64,000 nucleotides of DNA, taken from the NCBI RefSeq assembly GCF_001659705.1, contig NZ_CP015971.1, positions 620,001-684,000 on the forward strand. Reading direction: 5' to 3'. This document shows, in pieces, positions 35,650 through 43,971 of the stretch. Positions within the stretch are counted from its first letter, which is position 1. Each line of letters opens with the position of its first letter. The notes under the pieces were generated by a model. It was not told the origin of the DNA and made no database searches. It was given only the letters and a program-made list of their open reading frames with translations. The DNA comes from Arachidicoccus sp. BS20. Its GTDB lineage: Bacteria; Bacteroidota; Bacteroidia; Chitinophagales; Chitinophagaceae. A program made the translations under genes and the position numbers.

Positions 35650-36189
35650 ATGAACGTATTAGCATTATTCGGCAAAGTAAAGGCATTTGTTTTTGATATA
35701 GACGGCGTTCTTACAAACGGACAGGTATTGATTCTTCCCGACATTCATCCAGAAGGCAGGCTGATGATGGCGCGCGCCATGAGCACGAAAGACGGCTATG
35801 CCATTCAATTAGCTGTGAAGCTGGGTTATCCGGTTGCCGTTATTTCCGGCGGCAAAAATTCGGGCGCAGAACTGCGTTTGCAGGCACTGGGTGTACAGCA
35901 TATTTTTATGGGCGTAGCACACAAAATTGAAGTGTTTGATAATTTTCTCCAATCACAAGGTCTGGAAAGAGAAGATGCACTGTATATGGGCGATGATATT
36001 CCCGACTATGATATTTTAAAAATTGCAGGCGTAAGAACTTGTCCCGCGGATGCCGTTACCGAGATAAAAGAAATCTCGGATTATATTTCGCCATTCAAAG
36101 GCGGCGAAAGCTGCGCCCGCGATGTAATTGAGAAAGTGCTGAAACTGCAAGGTAAGTGGAACGTGGACACAACGGCAAAATCTATTTAA
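35650..36189 (+). CDS. kdsC: HAD phosphatase, KdsC-like (KDO-8-phosphate phosphatase)
   Basis: 179 aa. HAD motif I is FDIDGVLTNG and motif II is VISGGKNSG. Motif III/IV follows in YMGDDIPDYDILK, then CPADAVTEIKEISDYISPFKGGESCARDVIE, characteristic of the KdsC tetramer family without a cap domain. It removes phosphate from KDO-8-P in LPS synthesis. Its start at 35650 is preferred because of the promoter overlap. It leads a tight cluster with the UbiA-like gene (3-bp gap) and Maf. Confidence 0.88.
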   Translation: MNVLALFGKVKAFVFDIDGVLTNGQVLILPDIHPEGRLMMARAMSTKDGYAIQLAVKLGYPVAVISGGKNSGAELRLQALGVQHIFMGVAHKIEVFDNFLQSQGLEREDALYMGDDIPDYDILKIAGVRTCPADAVTEIKEISDYISPFKGGESCARDVIEKVLKLQGKWNVDTTAKSI

Positions 36190-36192
36190 AAA

Positions 36193-37116
36193 ATGAAATA
36201 TTTTTTAAGATTAATTCGCTGGCAAAATTTAATATTCATTTTTATCACGCAAATACTATTTGAATATTGTGTGATAATACCCGAATTTTCCAAAGCCGGT
36301 GCAGCGCCTAATCTACACTCCTATTTTATTTATCTACTCTCCTTATCATCTGTGCTGATTGCCGCAGGCGGAAATATCATCAACGATTATTTTGACATTA
36401 ATATTGATATTATCAACAAACCTGATAAACTGATTATAGGAAAATACATCCACCGGCACTGGGCAATATTGTATCACATTTTATTAAGCGCAACAGGTGT
36501 GGCGCTTGGCTTTTGGATTGAGGCAAAAACACACGCCTATCTGCTCGGATTAACCAACCTTGCGTGTGTGGTTCTTTTATTTTTTTATTCGGCGTATTTT
36601 AAAAGCAAAGCTTTATCCGGTAATATCATCATTGCATTGCTTACCGCGTGGACAGTTTTGGTCGTATCGTTTTGCGAAACCAATCAGTTTATTTTTCATG
36701 CAACGATTAATAAAACGAAAATTACGCGGCTCACTTTTTTGTATGCAGGCTTCGCATTTATTATTTCGTTAATCCGCGAAATGATAAAAGATATGGAAGA
36801 TATTGAAGGCGACAGAAAGTACGGCTGCCGTACATTTCCGATTGTGTTTGGCGTAAATGCGTCCAAAATTTATTCTGCCACGTGGCTTATCATTTTATGC
36901 GTATTACTGGCGGTAATGATATTATACATTCTGCAATTTCGATGGTGGTTCGCCATTCTTTATACGTTGATTTTTATTTTAATTCCTGCAACAGGCATTT
37001 TAAAAAAACTTTTCAAAACCAATAACAGCGAAGGTTTTCATAAATTAAGCAGCTCTATAAAGTGGCTTATGCTTACAGGAATTTTATCGATGATTTTTCT
37101 ATTGATAAAAAAATAG
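36193..37116 (+). CDS. UbiA-family prenyltransferase (GGGP-synthase-like)
   Basis: 307 aa with about eight or nine membrane segments. The first Asp-rich motif is NIINDYFDINIDIINKPDK and the second is DMEDIEGDRKYGCRTFPI, both hallmarks of the UbiA superfamily. In Bacteroidota this subgroup is usually called geranylgeranylglycerol-phosphate geranylgeranyltransferase-like, but the natural acceptor is uncertain; quinone synthesis is an alternative. It follows the kdsC-like gene by 3 bp, so the two are almost certainly cotranscribed. Confidence 0.88.
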   Translation: MKYFLRLIRWQNLIFIFITQILFEYCVIIPEFSKAGAAPNLHSYFIYLLSLSSVLIAAGGNIINDYFDINIDIINKPDKLIIGKYIHRHWAILYHILLSATGVALGFWIEAKTHAYLLGLTNLACVVLLFFYSAYFKSKALSGNIIIALLTAWTVLVVSFCETNQFIFHATINKTKITRLTFLYAGFAFIISLIREMIKDMEDIEGDRKYGCRTFPIVFGVNASKIYSATWLIILCVLLAVMILYILQFRWWFAILYTLIFILIPATGILKKLFKTNNSEGFHKLSSSIKWLMLTGILSMIFLLIKK

Positions 37117-37173
37117 TCAGTTTGTCAAACAGCCGATAAGTCATTCTTAAATTAAATTTCTAAAGCATAAATC

Positions 37174-37725
37174 ATGATTATTCTTGCATCCAAATCGCCG
37201 CGCAGAAAACAATTATTGGAACAGGCAGAAATACCTTTTGAAATAATTACACTTGACACAGATGAAAATTTTCCCGACAATTTGAGCATCGAAGAAGTGC
37301 CCGTTTTCATTGCGCAGCAAAAAGCAAAAGCCGTTGCCGCATTACATTCCGGCGAAACGATTCTTGCTGCAGATACCATTGTAACGATTGGTAATGCAAT
37401 AATCGGCAAACCCAAAGACCGAACAGATGCGATTCATATTTTACAACAACTGTCCGGGAAAACACATCGCGTAATCACAGGCGTAGCAATAATTTCTGAG
37501 AATGGGGAAGAAAGTTTTTACGATATAACCGAAGTAGAATTTCATTTACTTAGGAACGAACAAATAGAATTTTATGTAGATAAATACCAGCCTTACGATA
37601 AAGCCGGCGCCTATGCCATCCAGGAATGGATAGGTGTTGTCGGCATCAAAAAAATTAACGGCGATTTTTACAATGTAATGGGCTTGCCTGTAAGCCGCGT
37701 GGTACGAGTATTACAGAAGTTGTAG
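37174..37725 (+). CDS. maf: Maf-type nucleoside triphosphate pyrophosphatase
   Basis: 183 aa. N-terminal ILASKSPRRKQLLEQ (the SxSPRR signature), VAADTIVTIG-like DTIV (here AADTIVTIGNAIIGKPKD) and the conserved CxxxYDKAGAYAIQEW region are all present. The family hydrolyses dTTP/UTP or modified nucleotides as housekeeping enzymes and was once linked to septum arrest. It is the last gene of the kdsC-ubiA-maf cluster, 57 bp after the UbiA-like gene. Confidence 0.93.
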   Translation: MIILASKSPRRKQLLEQAEIPFEIITLDTDENFPDNLSIEEVPVFIAQQKAKAVAALHSGETILAADTIVTIGNAIIGKPKDRTDAIHILQQLSGKTHRVITGVAIISENGEESFYDITEVEFHLLRNEQIEFYVDKYQPYDKAGAYAIQEWIGVVGIKKINGDFYNVMGLPVSRVVRVLQKL

Positions 37726-37823
37726 TATTTATTTGAAAGTTCCTCTGCTCATTTTTGCCCCGACACTGTCCTGTATATCGAACAATAAAATAGTTAGTGC
37801 TGATACGAACCGAGGTGAAGATG

Positions 37824-37831
37824 TATCTTTG
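37824..37831 (+). promoter_or_regulatory. -7 element of the ClC channel gene
   Basis: TATCTTTG fits TAnnTTTG and lies 54 bp upstream of the ATG at 37886. The 140-bp spacer after maf holds no gene. Confidence 0.42.
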
Positions 37832-37885
37832 CGAAGTTTTTGAACCAATGACCGCCTGCCTGTTTTGAATTATAACGAAAATATT

Positions 37886-39181
37886 ATGCGCAAGAAAATC
37901 ATAAGAACACATTACTGGAAACTGGTTGCGTTTTCTTTCCTCACAGGACTGATTGCAACACTCCTCGCCTATTCACTGAAAATAATTACAGGATATTTTG
38001 AGGACGAAATTTTTGCCAAAGCTGCTAAGCATCCCGTCTTATATATTTTTCTTCCGACCATCGGCATCACGGCAATTTATTTTTCAAGAAAAATATTTTT
38101 TAAAAATAAACAAAACAAAGGCATCAAAGAAATTTATCAAACCATTGATGAACGGAAGAATGAATTGCCGTTTTTCAAAATTCCTTCGCACTACATCAAT
38201 GGTTTATTAACCGTAATGTTTGGCGGCTCCACAGGCGTGGAAGTTTCCACCGTGGTGGCAACGGCAACCGTAGGCTCGGTTACGCGAAAGAAAGCGAAAG
38301 TGAGCAAACAATTTAAAATAGAAATGATATGCGCAGGCGTTGCTGCGGGCATCGCTACGTTGTTTGCAAGTCCGCTTGCAGGTTTGTTGTTTTCGATAGA
38401 AGTAATCGCACGAAAATTTTATAAAACCGTTTTAATAAGTTGTCTTTGCGCCGTTTCGGTTTCGTGGTTGTTTATTCATTTTGTTGCGCACGAAACATTG
38501 TTTGATTTTTCTGTGTATGATTGGAAAATACAGGCTTTGCCGTTTATGATTGTACTTAGCGTTTTAAGCGGATTGCTCGCCGTTTATTTTACCAAAAGCG
38601 TCATTTTTATAAAAGAAAAGTTCGGTAATATCCAAAACAATTTTCTTCGAGTAAACATCGGTGCATTGATTGTCGGCTTATCAATTTTGATGTTTCCGCA
38701 ATTGTTCGGCGACAGCTATCGTGCCATTCCTCAATTGCTTTCGCAAGTGCATCAGCAAGGCTATTCTTTGATTTTTACTTTGATACTTTTAGCGATTATT
38801 TTTCTCAAACCAATTGTCGCTTCATTGACTTTAGGTGCTGGCGGAGACGGCGGCGTATTTGCGCCAAGCATTGTTGCGGGCGCGGTTTTGGGAATGTTGG
38901 TCGCGGTTGTTTGTAATCAGTATTTTCACACGCATTTGATTGTGCTGAACTTTGCGTTAATCGGCGCAGCGGCAATGCTGAGTGCAGCTATTCATGCGCC
39001 TTTCACGGCTTTGTTTCTTGTATGTGGATTGGTGCCGAACGGCTTTATTTTATTCATTCCTGTTATGCTCGGAAGCTTTGTTGCGAAGTACACGGCGAAA
39101 ACATTTTTTGCTTATACTGTGTATAGCTACAAAGGGAAAAAGAGCTTAAACGTAGTTGCTGCAATAAACGATAATCATTAG
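37886..39181 (+). CDS. ClC-family chloride channel/transporter
   Basis: 431 aa from the ATG at 37886 (MRKKIIRTHYW). About ten or more hydrophobic helices are present, with the ClC selectivity signatures MFGGSTGVEVST (gating Glu within), ASPLAGLLFSIEV and GAGGDGGVFAPSIVAGAVLG. No C-terminal CBS domains, so it is the short prokaryotic type. It moves chloride, perhaps in exchange for protons, across the inner membrane. It is convergent with the small HTH gene, 6 bp apart. Confidence 0.93.
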   Translation: MRKKIIRTHYWKLVAFSFLTGLIATLLAYSLKIITGYFEDEIFAKAAKHPVLYIFLPTIGITAIYFSRKIFFKNKQNKGIKEIYQTIDERKNELPFFKIPSHYINGLLTVMFGGSTGVEVSTVVATATVGSVTRKKAKVSKQFKIEMICAGVAAGIATLFASPLAGLLFSIEVIARKFYKTVLISCLCAVSVSWLFIHFVAHETLFDFSVYDWKIQALPFMIVLSVLSGLLAVYFTKSVIFIKEKFGNIQNNFLRVNIGALIVGLSILMFPQLFGDSYRAIPQLLSQVHQQGYSLIFTLILLAIIFLKPIVASLTLGAGGDGGVFAPSIVAGAVLGMLVAVVCNQYFHTHLIVLNFALIGAAAMLSAAIHAPFTALFLVCGLVPNGFILFIPVMLGSFVAKYTAKTFFAYTVYSYKGKKSLNVVAAINDNH

Positions 39182-39187
39182 TACAAA

Positions 39188-39394
39188 TCATTCTTCGACA
39201 TATTCCAGAATATCGCCGGGCTGACAGTTTAGCGCTTTACAAATGGCTTCAAGCGTTTCTAATCTCACGGCTTTGGCTTTTCCGTTTTTAAGTATAGATA
39301 AATTCGATAACGTAATGCCTACTTTTTCGCTCAGCTCGTTCAGCGACATTTTGCGCTTCGCCATCATTACATCTAAGTTGATAATTATCGGCAT
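39188..39394 (-). CDS. Small Cro/C1-type HTH regulator (HTH_26)
   Basis: 68 aa from the ATG at 39394 (MPIIINLDVMMAKRKMSLNELSEKVGITLSNLSILKNGKAKAVRLETLEAICKALNCQPGDILEY...). It is one compact helix-turn-helix like the YozG regulators. It starts 2 bp after the stop of the first DUF2975 gene, so translation is probably coupled. HTH_26 proteins are regular partners of DUF2975 membrane proteins, suggesting a membrane-sensor/repressor pair. The longer frame upstream would overlap the DUF2975 gene and is not believed. Confidence 0.88.
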   Translation of the reverse strand: MPIIINLDVMMAKRKMSLNELSEKVGITLSNLSILKNGKAKAVRLETLEAICKALNCQPGDILEYVEE

Positions 39395-39396
39395 AG

Positions 39397-40182
39397 TTAA
39401 ATAGTTAAATCTTGTTCCTGTTGTAATTCCCGTCCTTGCCTGAAAGCATTTGTTACAATTAAAAATATAGCTCCGACAATTATCCAATAAAATACATCGC
39501 TTTGTTTTCGCTGACCATAAAAAGTCATGGTCGCATTGGGCGCAATGTTATAATCGACAAAGAAAACATAGTAAGAAAGAAATGCATCTACAACGCACAT
39601 TATAATACCGTAAATAACGGCTGCAATACCAATAAGCCTTAACCTGAAAATCTGGTTTTCATCGAAGGAAACGCGTTGCTTTATTCTGTCTAAAAACATT
39701 GCTCCGTTCCAGCATACAAAACTCCAAAAAAGGCACTCGATTAAACGGGGAAGAAGCAATGCTATTCTGCTTTTAAAATCGTGCGGCTTAACATAAACAG
39801 TAAATTCATCTACAGTAAAATTATCAACTTCACTACCTTGCAAATCAGACTTATAACTCCACCTATAATTTATTTTTTGCGCCAGCGAATCGTGCCAATG
39901 CTGCATATCATTTTTTGCAAACATTACAGAATCATATTTAAAAGTATTTTTCTCCGGCAAAACCATGCTTCCGCTTCGTAATTGAAGCGGTATTCCTTCA
40001 AAATAGAATCCCGTAACATAAGAGCCTTTGGATAAGTAAAGCCCTTTATAATGTTCGTTTAATTTCCAGCCAAAAATTCCGTAGGCGAGCGACACGAAAA
40101 AGAATACAGCATATATAAAACTTAGAATCATTAAAGCGCCGATAGAAAAAGCATTGACAAAACGGTTGATTATTTTTTTCAT
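39397..40182 (-). CDS. DUF2975 membrane protein (distal copy)
   Basis: 261 aa with about four membrane segments: 13-35, around 145-165, 180-200 and 225-245. DUF2975 features include the C-terminal FRQGRELQQEQDLTI. A long extracytoplasmic loop (about 40-140) lies after the first helix. It is paralogous to the neighbour at 40194, with an almost identical C-terminal tail, and lies 11 bp downstream of it and 2 bp upstream of the HTH gene. Function is unknown; the pairing with an HTH regulator suggests signal transmission. Confidence 0.82.
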   Translation of the reverse strand: MKKIINRFVNAFSIGALMILSFIYAVFFFVSLAYGIFGWKLNEHYKGLYLSKGSYVTGFYFEGIPLQLRSGSMVLPEKNTFKYDSVMFAKNDMQHWHDSLAQKINYRWSYKSDLQGSEVDNFTVDEFTVYVKPHDFKSRIALLLPRLIECLFWSFVCWNGAMFLDRIKQRVSFDENQIFRLRLIGIAAVIYGIIMCVVDAFLSYYVFFVDYNIAPNATMTFYGQRKQSDVFYWIIVGAIFLIVTNAFRQGRELQQEQDLTI

Positions 40183-40193
40183 ATTGCAAGAAA

Positions 40194-40817
40194 TTAAATA
40201 GTTAAATCTTTATCCTGTTGAAGTTCCAAGCCTCTTTGAAAAATGATAGAAATGAGCCAAATAATAGCGCCAATAACCAAGCCGGTACCAATACTCAGTG
40301 ACAGCGCAAAATGTTGGTCCGGTAGATGAGCGTAAAGCAGGAAGTTGAATATAAAATAATTAATTAACTTCAAAATATCAATGATGACAAAAAACAAAGC
40401 AAGGCTTCTCAATCTTCTTATCAACTTATAATTAAAAGGATTGCCTAAATCCATTTCTTTAAATATTTTTCTAAAAATCCCCAGTACAATAACAGCCAGA
40501 ATTAAAGAAAAGAATTGCACGGATAAGACATACAAACCCATACCGGAGTTCATTTTTACCTGAACACTAAAATTATTCTCCGGTTGCCGATAGCGAACAA
40601 TAGTATCCACAGAATAAATAAAAGAAGATTCTTGTTTGTGGCTAAAAGAAATCACATCGAATTTATCCGTACCAAAACCAAAATCTCCAAAAGATTTATC
40701 CGGTACCGCGGTTTTAATAAGTGCAGCGACAACAAATAAAATACACACACTTATCATAAAATAATAGAGCACATTTATAGATGTTTTAAGAAAGCGAAAA
40801 ACAAAAGGAGGCTTCAT
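40194..40817 (-). CDS. DUF2975 membrane protein (proximal copy)
   Basis: 207 aa from the ATG at 40817 (MKPPFVFRFLKTSINVLYYFM). The 52 codons before it encode a Lys/Ile/Phe-rich stretch that includes the bioB terminator and is not credible. Four membrane segments are visible, and the tail FQRGLELQQDKDLTI is shared with its paralogue. It leads a three-gene unit: two DUF2975 proteins then HTH_26. An 8-bp inverted repeat (40873-40891) in its promoter region is a possible operator for that HTH protein. Confidence 0.82.
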   Translation of the reverse strand: MKPPFVFRFLKTSINVLYYFMISVCILFVVAALIKTAVPDKSFGDFGFGTDKFDVISFSHKQESSFIYSVDTIVRYRQPENNFSVQVKMNSGMGLYVLSVQFFSLILAVIVLGIFRKIFKEMDLGNPFNYKLIRRLRSLALFFVIIDILKLINYFIFNFLLYAHLPDQHFALSLSIGTGLVIGAIIWLISIIFQRGLELQQDKDLTI

Positions 40818-40872
40818 AATTATTGAATTTATTTCACAAAATAAACTAATATTTATTTTATTACAAAAAAAA

Positions 40873-40891
40873 TTTATTGTTTTACAATAAA
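40873..40891. promoter_or_regulatory. Possible operator of the DUF2975-HTH operon
   Basis: TTTATTGT (40873-40880) and ACAATAAA (40884-40891) form a perfect inverted repeat with a 3-nt centre, 56 bp upstream of the first DUF2975 start. The size suits a dimeric small HTH repressor. The region is very AT-rich, so chance is possible. Confidence 0.35.
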
Positions 40892-40917
40892 AAATTTTTG
40901 ACAAATAGAAAATAAAA

Positions 40918-40941
40918 ATGGTTCGCGCAAGCGCGAACCAT
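40918..40941 (-). terminator. Intrinsic terminator of bioB
   Basis: ATGGTTCGCGC and GCGCGAACCAT pair over 11 bp with an AA loop, 45 bp after the bioB stop. On the minus strand the stem is followed by TTTTATTTTC. Confidence 0.82.
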
Positions 40942-40985
40942 GCTAAACTTTTCCTAACAATCCTATAAATCACACAAATCCCCGT

Positions 40986-42080
40986 TCAGACACTTTTCGC
41001 TTTTTCTTTCTTCGCTTCGTTACGTTCAATCGTATGTGAAGGTCTTGTCCAACGCGGGTTTTCGCCGAGCGCGTGATAATGTGCATTTTCTTTTTCCACC
41101 ACTTCACGCTTTGCGTGTTTTTCAAACGGCGCTTGCGGCACAATGCCCAAAGCATCGAACAATTTCTTGTCGTCGTTAATATCAGGATTTGGCGTAGTCA
41201 ATAATTTATCGCCTGCGAAAATAGAGCTTGCACCTGCAAGAAAACATAAGGTTTGTCCTTCGTGCGACATAGACGTTCTGCCTGCTGATAAACGCACTTG
41301 TGTTCTTGGAATCACAATACGCGCCGTTGCTACCATACGCACCATTTCAAAAATCGAAACGGGCTGCTGCTCTTCCAGCGGCGTTCCTTCAACAGCCACC
41401 AAAGCATTGATTGGAACGCTTTCCGGTTGCGGTGTCATATTCGCCAGAATGCGTAACATATCGCAGCGGTCATCCACGCTTTCGCCCATACCGATAATGC
41501 CGCCGGAGCAAATCGTAATGGACGTTTTGCGCACATTATCTATTGTTTGCAAACGGTCTTCAAAGCCGCGTGTAGAAATAACTTCTTTATAATAATCTTC
41601 CGAACTGTCAATGTTATGATTGTACGCATACAAGCCTGCTTCTTCCAAACGCTTCGCCTGGTTTTCCGTTAGCATTCCAAGCGTACAACAAACTTCCATA
41701 TCCAATTTTGTAATGGATCGAACCATATCCAACACCTGATCAAATTCTTCTCCGTCTTTTACATTGCGCCAAGCCGCACCCAGACACACGCGCGAAATGC
41801 CATGCTGCTTCGCACGCAAAGCCTGCGCTTTCACTTGCGAAACAGACATCAAATCGTTCGTTGTAATATTTGTATGATAACGCGCTGCCTGCGGACAATA
41901 ACCGCAATCTTCGGGGCAACCGCCCGTTTTAATTGAAATCAACGAACTGATTTGAATTTTATTCGGGTCGTGAAACTGCCGATGAATGCTTGCCGCTTCA
42001 TAGACCAATTCCAGAAACGGTTTATTGTATATCGCAATAATTTCTTCTTTAGTCCAGTTTGTTTTTATCGAGTTGTCCAT
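40986..42080 (-). CDS. bioB: Biotin synthase
   Basis: 364 aa from the ATG at 42080. The radical-SAM cluster motif CPEDCGYCPQ (CxxxCxxC) binds the 4Fe-4S centre. The conserved residues for the 2Fe-2S centre and dethiobiotin are in EVCCTLGML, YNHNIDSSEDYY, TICSGGIIGMGES, NALVAVEGTPL and RLSAGRTSMS. It inserts sulfur into dethiobiotin. A Lys-rich tail of about 20 residues extends past the usual end. A TACTTTTG element (42085-42092) almost touches the start codon. No other bio genes are adjacent. Confidence 0.96.
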   Translation of the reverse strand: MDNSIKTNWTKEEIIAIYNKPFLELVYEAASIHRQFHDPNKIQISSLISIKTGGCPEDCGYCPQAARYHTNITTNDLMSVSQVKAQALRAKQHGISRVCLGAAWRNVKDGEEFDQVLDMVRSITKLDMEVCCTLGMLTENQAKRLEEAGLYAYNHNIDSSEDYYKEVISTRGFEDRLQTIDNVRKTSITICSGGIIGMGESVDDRCDMLRILANMTPQPESVPINALVAVEGTPLEEQQPVSIFEMVRMVATARIVIPRTQVRLSAGRTSMSHEGQTLCFLAGASSIFAGDKLLTTPNPDINDDKKLFDALGIVPQAPFEKHAKREVVEKENAHYHALGENPRWTRPSHTIERNEAKKEKAKSV

Positions 42081-42084
42081 GAGG

Positions 42085-42092
42085 CAAAAGTA
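42085..42092 (-). promoter_or_regulatory. -7 element next to the bioB start codon
   Basis: Minus-strand TACTTTTG fits TAnnTTTG but ends only 4 bp before the ATG at 42080. If used, the mRNA would be leaderless or nearly so. It also excludes the ATG-less extension upstream. Confidence 0.4.
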
Positions 42093-42175
42093 AGGATGAG
42101 TTTGCAATTAAGAATAATGAATTGTGAATTAATAACAAACCCGCGTAAACTTTTCAAAATAACTATAAACTGACT

Positions 42176-42183
42176 TATTTTTG
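42176..42183 (+). promoter_or_regulatory. -7 element of the altronate dehydratase gene
   Basis: TATTTTTG fits TAnnTTTG, 20 bp upstream of the ATG at 42204, predicting a leader of about 14 nt. Confidence 0.4.
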
Positions 42184-42203
42184 GCTCCTTAACTTTTTAA
42201 TTC

Positions 42204-43856
42204 ATGAGTGAACATATTTATAAAGTAATTCACGTTCATCCGAAAGACAATGTACTCGTGGCTTTACAGGATTTGAAAGCAGGCGAAAATATTTTATTCA
42301 ATCACGAGCATTATATTTTAAAAGAAGATATTCCTGCGAAGCATAAATTTTTCATGAACGATATGCAGCAGGGCGATGAAATTATTATGTACGGTGTATT
42401 GGTCGGGAAAGCGCAAACGTTCATTCCGCAAGGCGCACGCATGACAACGGAAAACACCAAGCACGCGGCAGAGCCGTTCTTTTATCGCCATGTAGATTAT
42501 CATTGGCATAAACCAGATGCGTCGAAGTTTGAAGGCAGAACATTCGACGGTTATCATCGCAGTGATGGTCGTGTAGGCACGGCAAATTATTGGTTGTTTT
42601 TACCGACGGTTTTTTGTGAGAACAGAAATTTGGATGTCATCAAAGAAGCGCTGCATAATGAATTGGGCTATGCCGTTACAGATAAATACAAAAGTTATAC
42701 GCATAATTTATTGTCGCTGTATCAACAAGGCGGCGATGTTTTGAAAAATGATATTGCCGTAAAAGAAGCCGATGTTCACACCAATAGAATCTTCCCAAAT
42801 GTAGATGGCATCAAGTTTCTGAACCACCAAGGCGGTTGTGGCGGCACACGGCAAGATGCAAATACTTTGAGTAAATTATTAGCCGCTTATGCCGACCATC
42901 CGAATGTTGCGGGCGTTACGGTATTGAGTTTAGGTTGCCAGCATTTGCAGGTAAAAAACTTTTTGGATGATTTGAAAGAACGCAATCCGAAGTTTGATAA
43001 ACCGATGTTGATTTTTGAACAACAACAAGCGCAAAGCGAAGAACAATTGATTAAAGATGCGATTAAGCAAACCTTTTTAGGCTTGATTGAAATTAATAAA
43101 TTGGAAAGAAAATCTGCGCCGTTAAACGCACTCACAATCGGTGTGAAATGCGGCGGCAGCGATGGTTTCAGCGGAATCTCGGCAAATCCGGCGGTGGGTT
43201 ATGCAGCAGATTTATTGGTGGCTTTAGGCGGGAAAATTTTATTGGCAGAGTTTCCCGAACTCTGCGGCGTTGAACAGAATTTAATCGACAGAACAAAAGA
43301 TAAAGCCGCCGCAGAAAAGTTCATTCATCTGATGACGACTTATAATGCGCAAGCCGAAAGCGTAGGTTCTGGTTTTTATATGAATCCTTCGCCGGGCAAT
43401 ATCAAAGACGGTTTAATAACCGATGCGATTAAAAGCGCAGGCGCCGCAAAAAAAGGCGGAACAGCGCCGGTCGCAGATGTTCTCGATTACACAGAACCCG
43501 CAACCAAAGCGGGTTTGAGCCTTGTGTGTACGCCGGGCAATGATGTGGAAGCAACTACAGGAAAAGCCGCAGCAGGCGCGACTTTGATTTTGTTTACCAC
43601 AGGTTTAGGAACGCCTACGGGCAATCCTGTTTGTCCTGTAATCAAAGTGGCGACGAACTCTGCATTGGCAAACCGAATGAAAGATATTATCGATATTGAC
43701 ACAGGCTCAATTATTCGCGGCGAAAAAACCATTCATGAAATGGGCGAGGAAATTCTGGAATATTGTATCAAAGCCGCAAGCGGCGAAATCATTCCAAAAG
43801 CCGTGCAATTAAATCAGGACGATTTTATTCCGTGGAAACGCGGCGTAAGTTTGTAA
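42204..43856 (+). CDS. uxaA: UxaA-family altronate dehydratase
   Basis: A 550-aa full-length protein. An N-terminal SAF domain (about 10-85) is followed by the UxaA catalytic region with GYHRSDGRVGTANYWLFLP, FLNHQGGCGGTRQD, VLSLGCQH, GVKCGGSDGFSG and GSGFYMNPSPGN. It dehydrates altronate to 2-keto-3-deoxygluconate in hexuronate catabolism, using iron. No uxaB, uxaC or transporter lies beside it, so the pathway must be completed elsewhere. Assignment over galactarate dehydratase is by the overall layout and is less certain. Confidence 0.87.
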   Translation: MSEHIYKVIHVHPKDNVLVALQDLKAGENILFNHEHYILKEDIPAKHKFFMNDMQQGDEIIMYGVLVGKAQTFIPQGARMTTENTKHAAEPFFYRHVDYHWHKPDASKFEGRTFDGYHRSDGRVGTANYWLFLPTVFCENRNLDVIKEALHNELGYAVTDKYKSYTHNLLSLYQQGGDVLKNDIAVKEADVHTNRIFPNVDGIKFLNHQGGCGGTRQDANTLSKLLAAYADHPNVAGVTVLSLGCQHLQVKNFLDDLKERNPKFDKPMLIFEQQQAQSEEQLIKDAIKQTFLGLIEINKLERKSAPLNALTIGVKCGGSDGFSGISANPAVGYAADLLVALGGKILLAEFPELCGVEQNLIDRTKDKAAAEKFIHLMTTYNAQAESVGSGFYMNPSPGNIKDGLITDAIKSAGAAKKGGTAPVADVLDYTEPATKAGLSLVCTPGNDVEATTGKAAAGATLILFTTGLGTPTGNPVCPVIKVATNSALANRMKDIIDIDTGSIIRGEKTIHEMGEEILEYCIKAASGEIIPKAVQLNQDDFIPWKRGVSL

Positions 43857-43861
43857 ATAGA

Positions 43862-43938
43862 TTGCCGCAGATGCACAGATGATTTTGTATTTATACAATT
43901 ATGGCATTATCAAAAAAATATCTGTGCATCTGTGGCAA
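43862..43938. repeat. Palindromic intergenic element, copy A
   Basis: Two 19-bp arms (43862-43880 and 43920-43938) pair with a single mismatch around 39 bases. The arm TTGCCGCAGATGCACAGAT shares the layout GCC-C-ATGCAC-AT with the arm at 61983-62001. Such TGTGGCAA/TTGCCACA elements are dispersed in Bacteroidota genomes. It covers the ATG at 43879 that would otherwise open the rimM frame. Confidence 0.72.
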
Positions 43939-43971
43939 AATTTCCTCTTATCTTCGCAAAAAATTTCTGAA

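Noticed and set aside
39395-39487. Longer start for the HTH_26 protein
   Set aside because: It would overlap the end of the DUF2975 gene by about 90 bp; the ATG at 39394 gives the usual small protein.
40818-40973. 52-codon extension of the proximal DUF2975 protein
   Set aside because: It would include the bioB terminator hairpin and very AT-rich spacer, and it masks the natural N-terminus at 40817.
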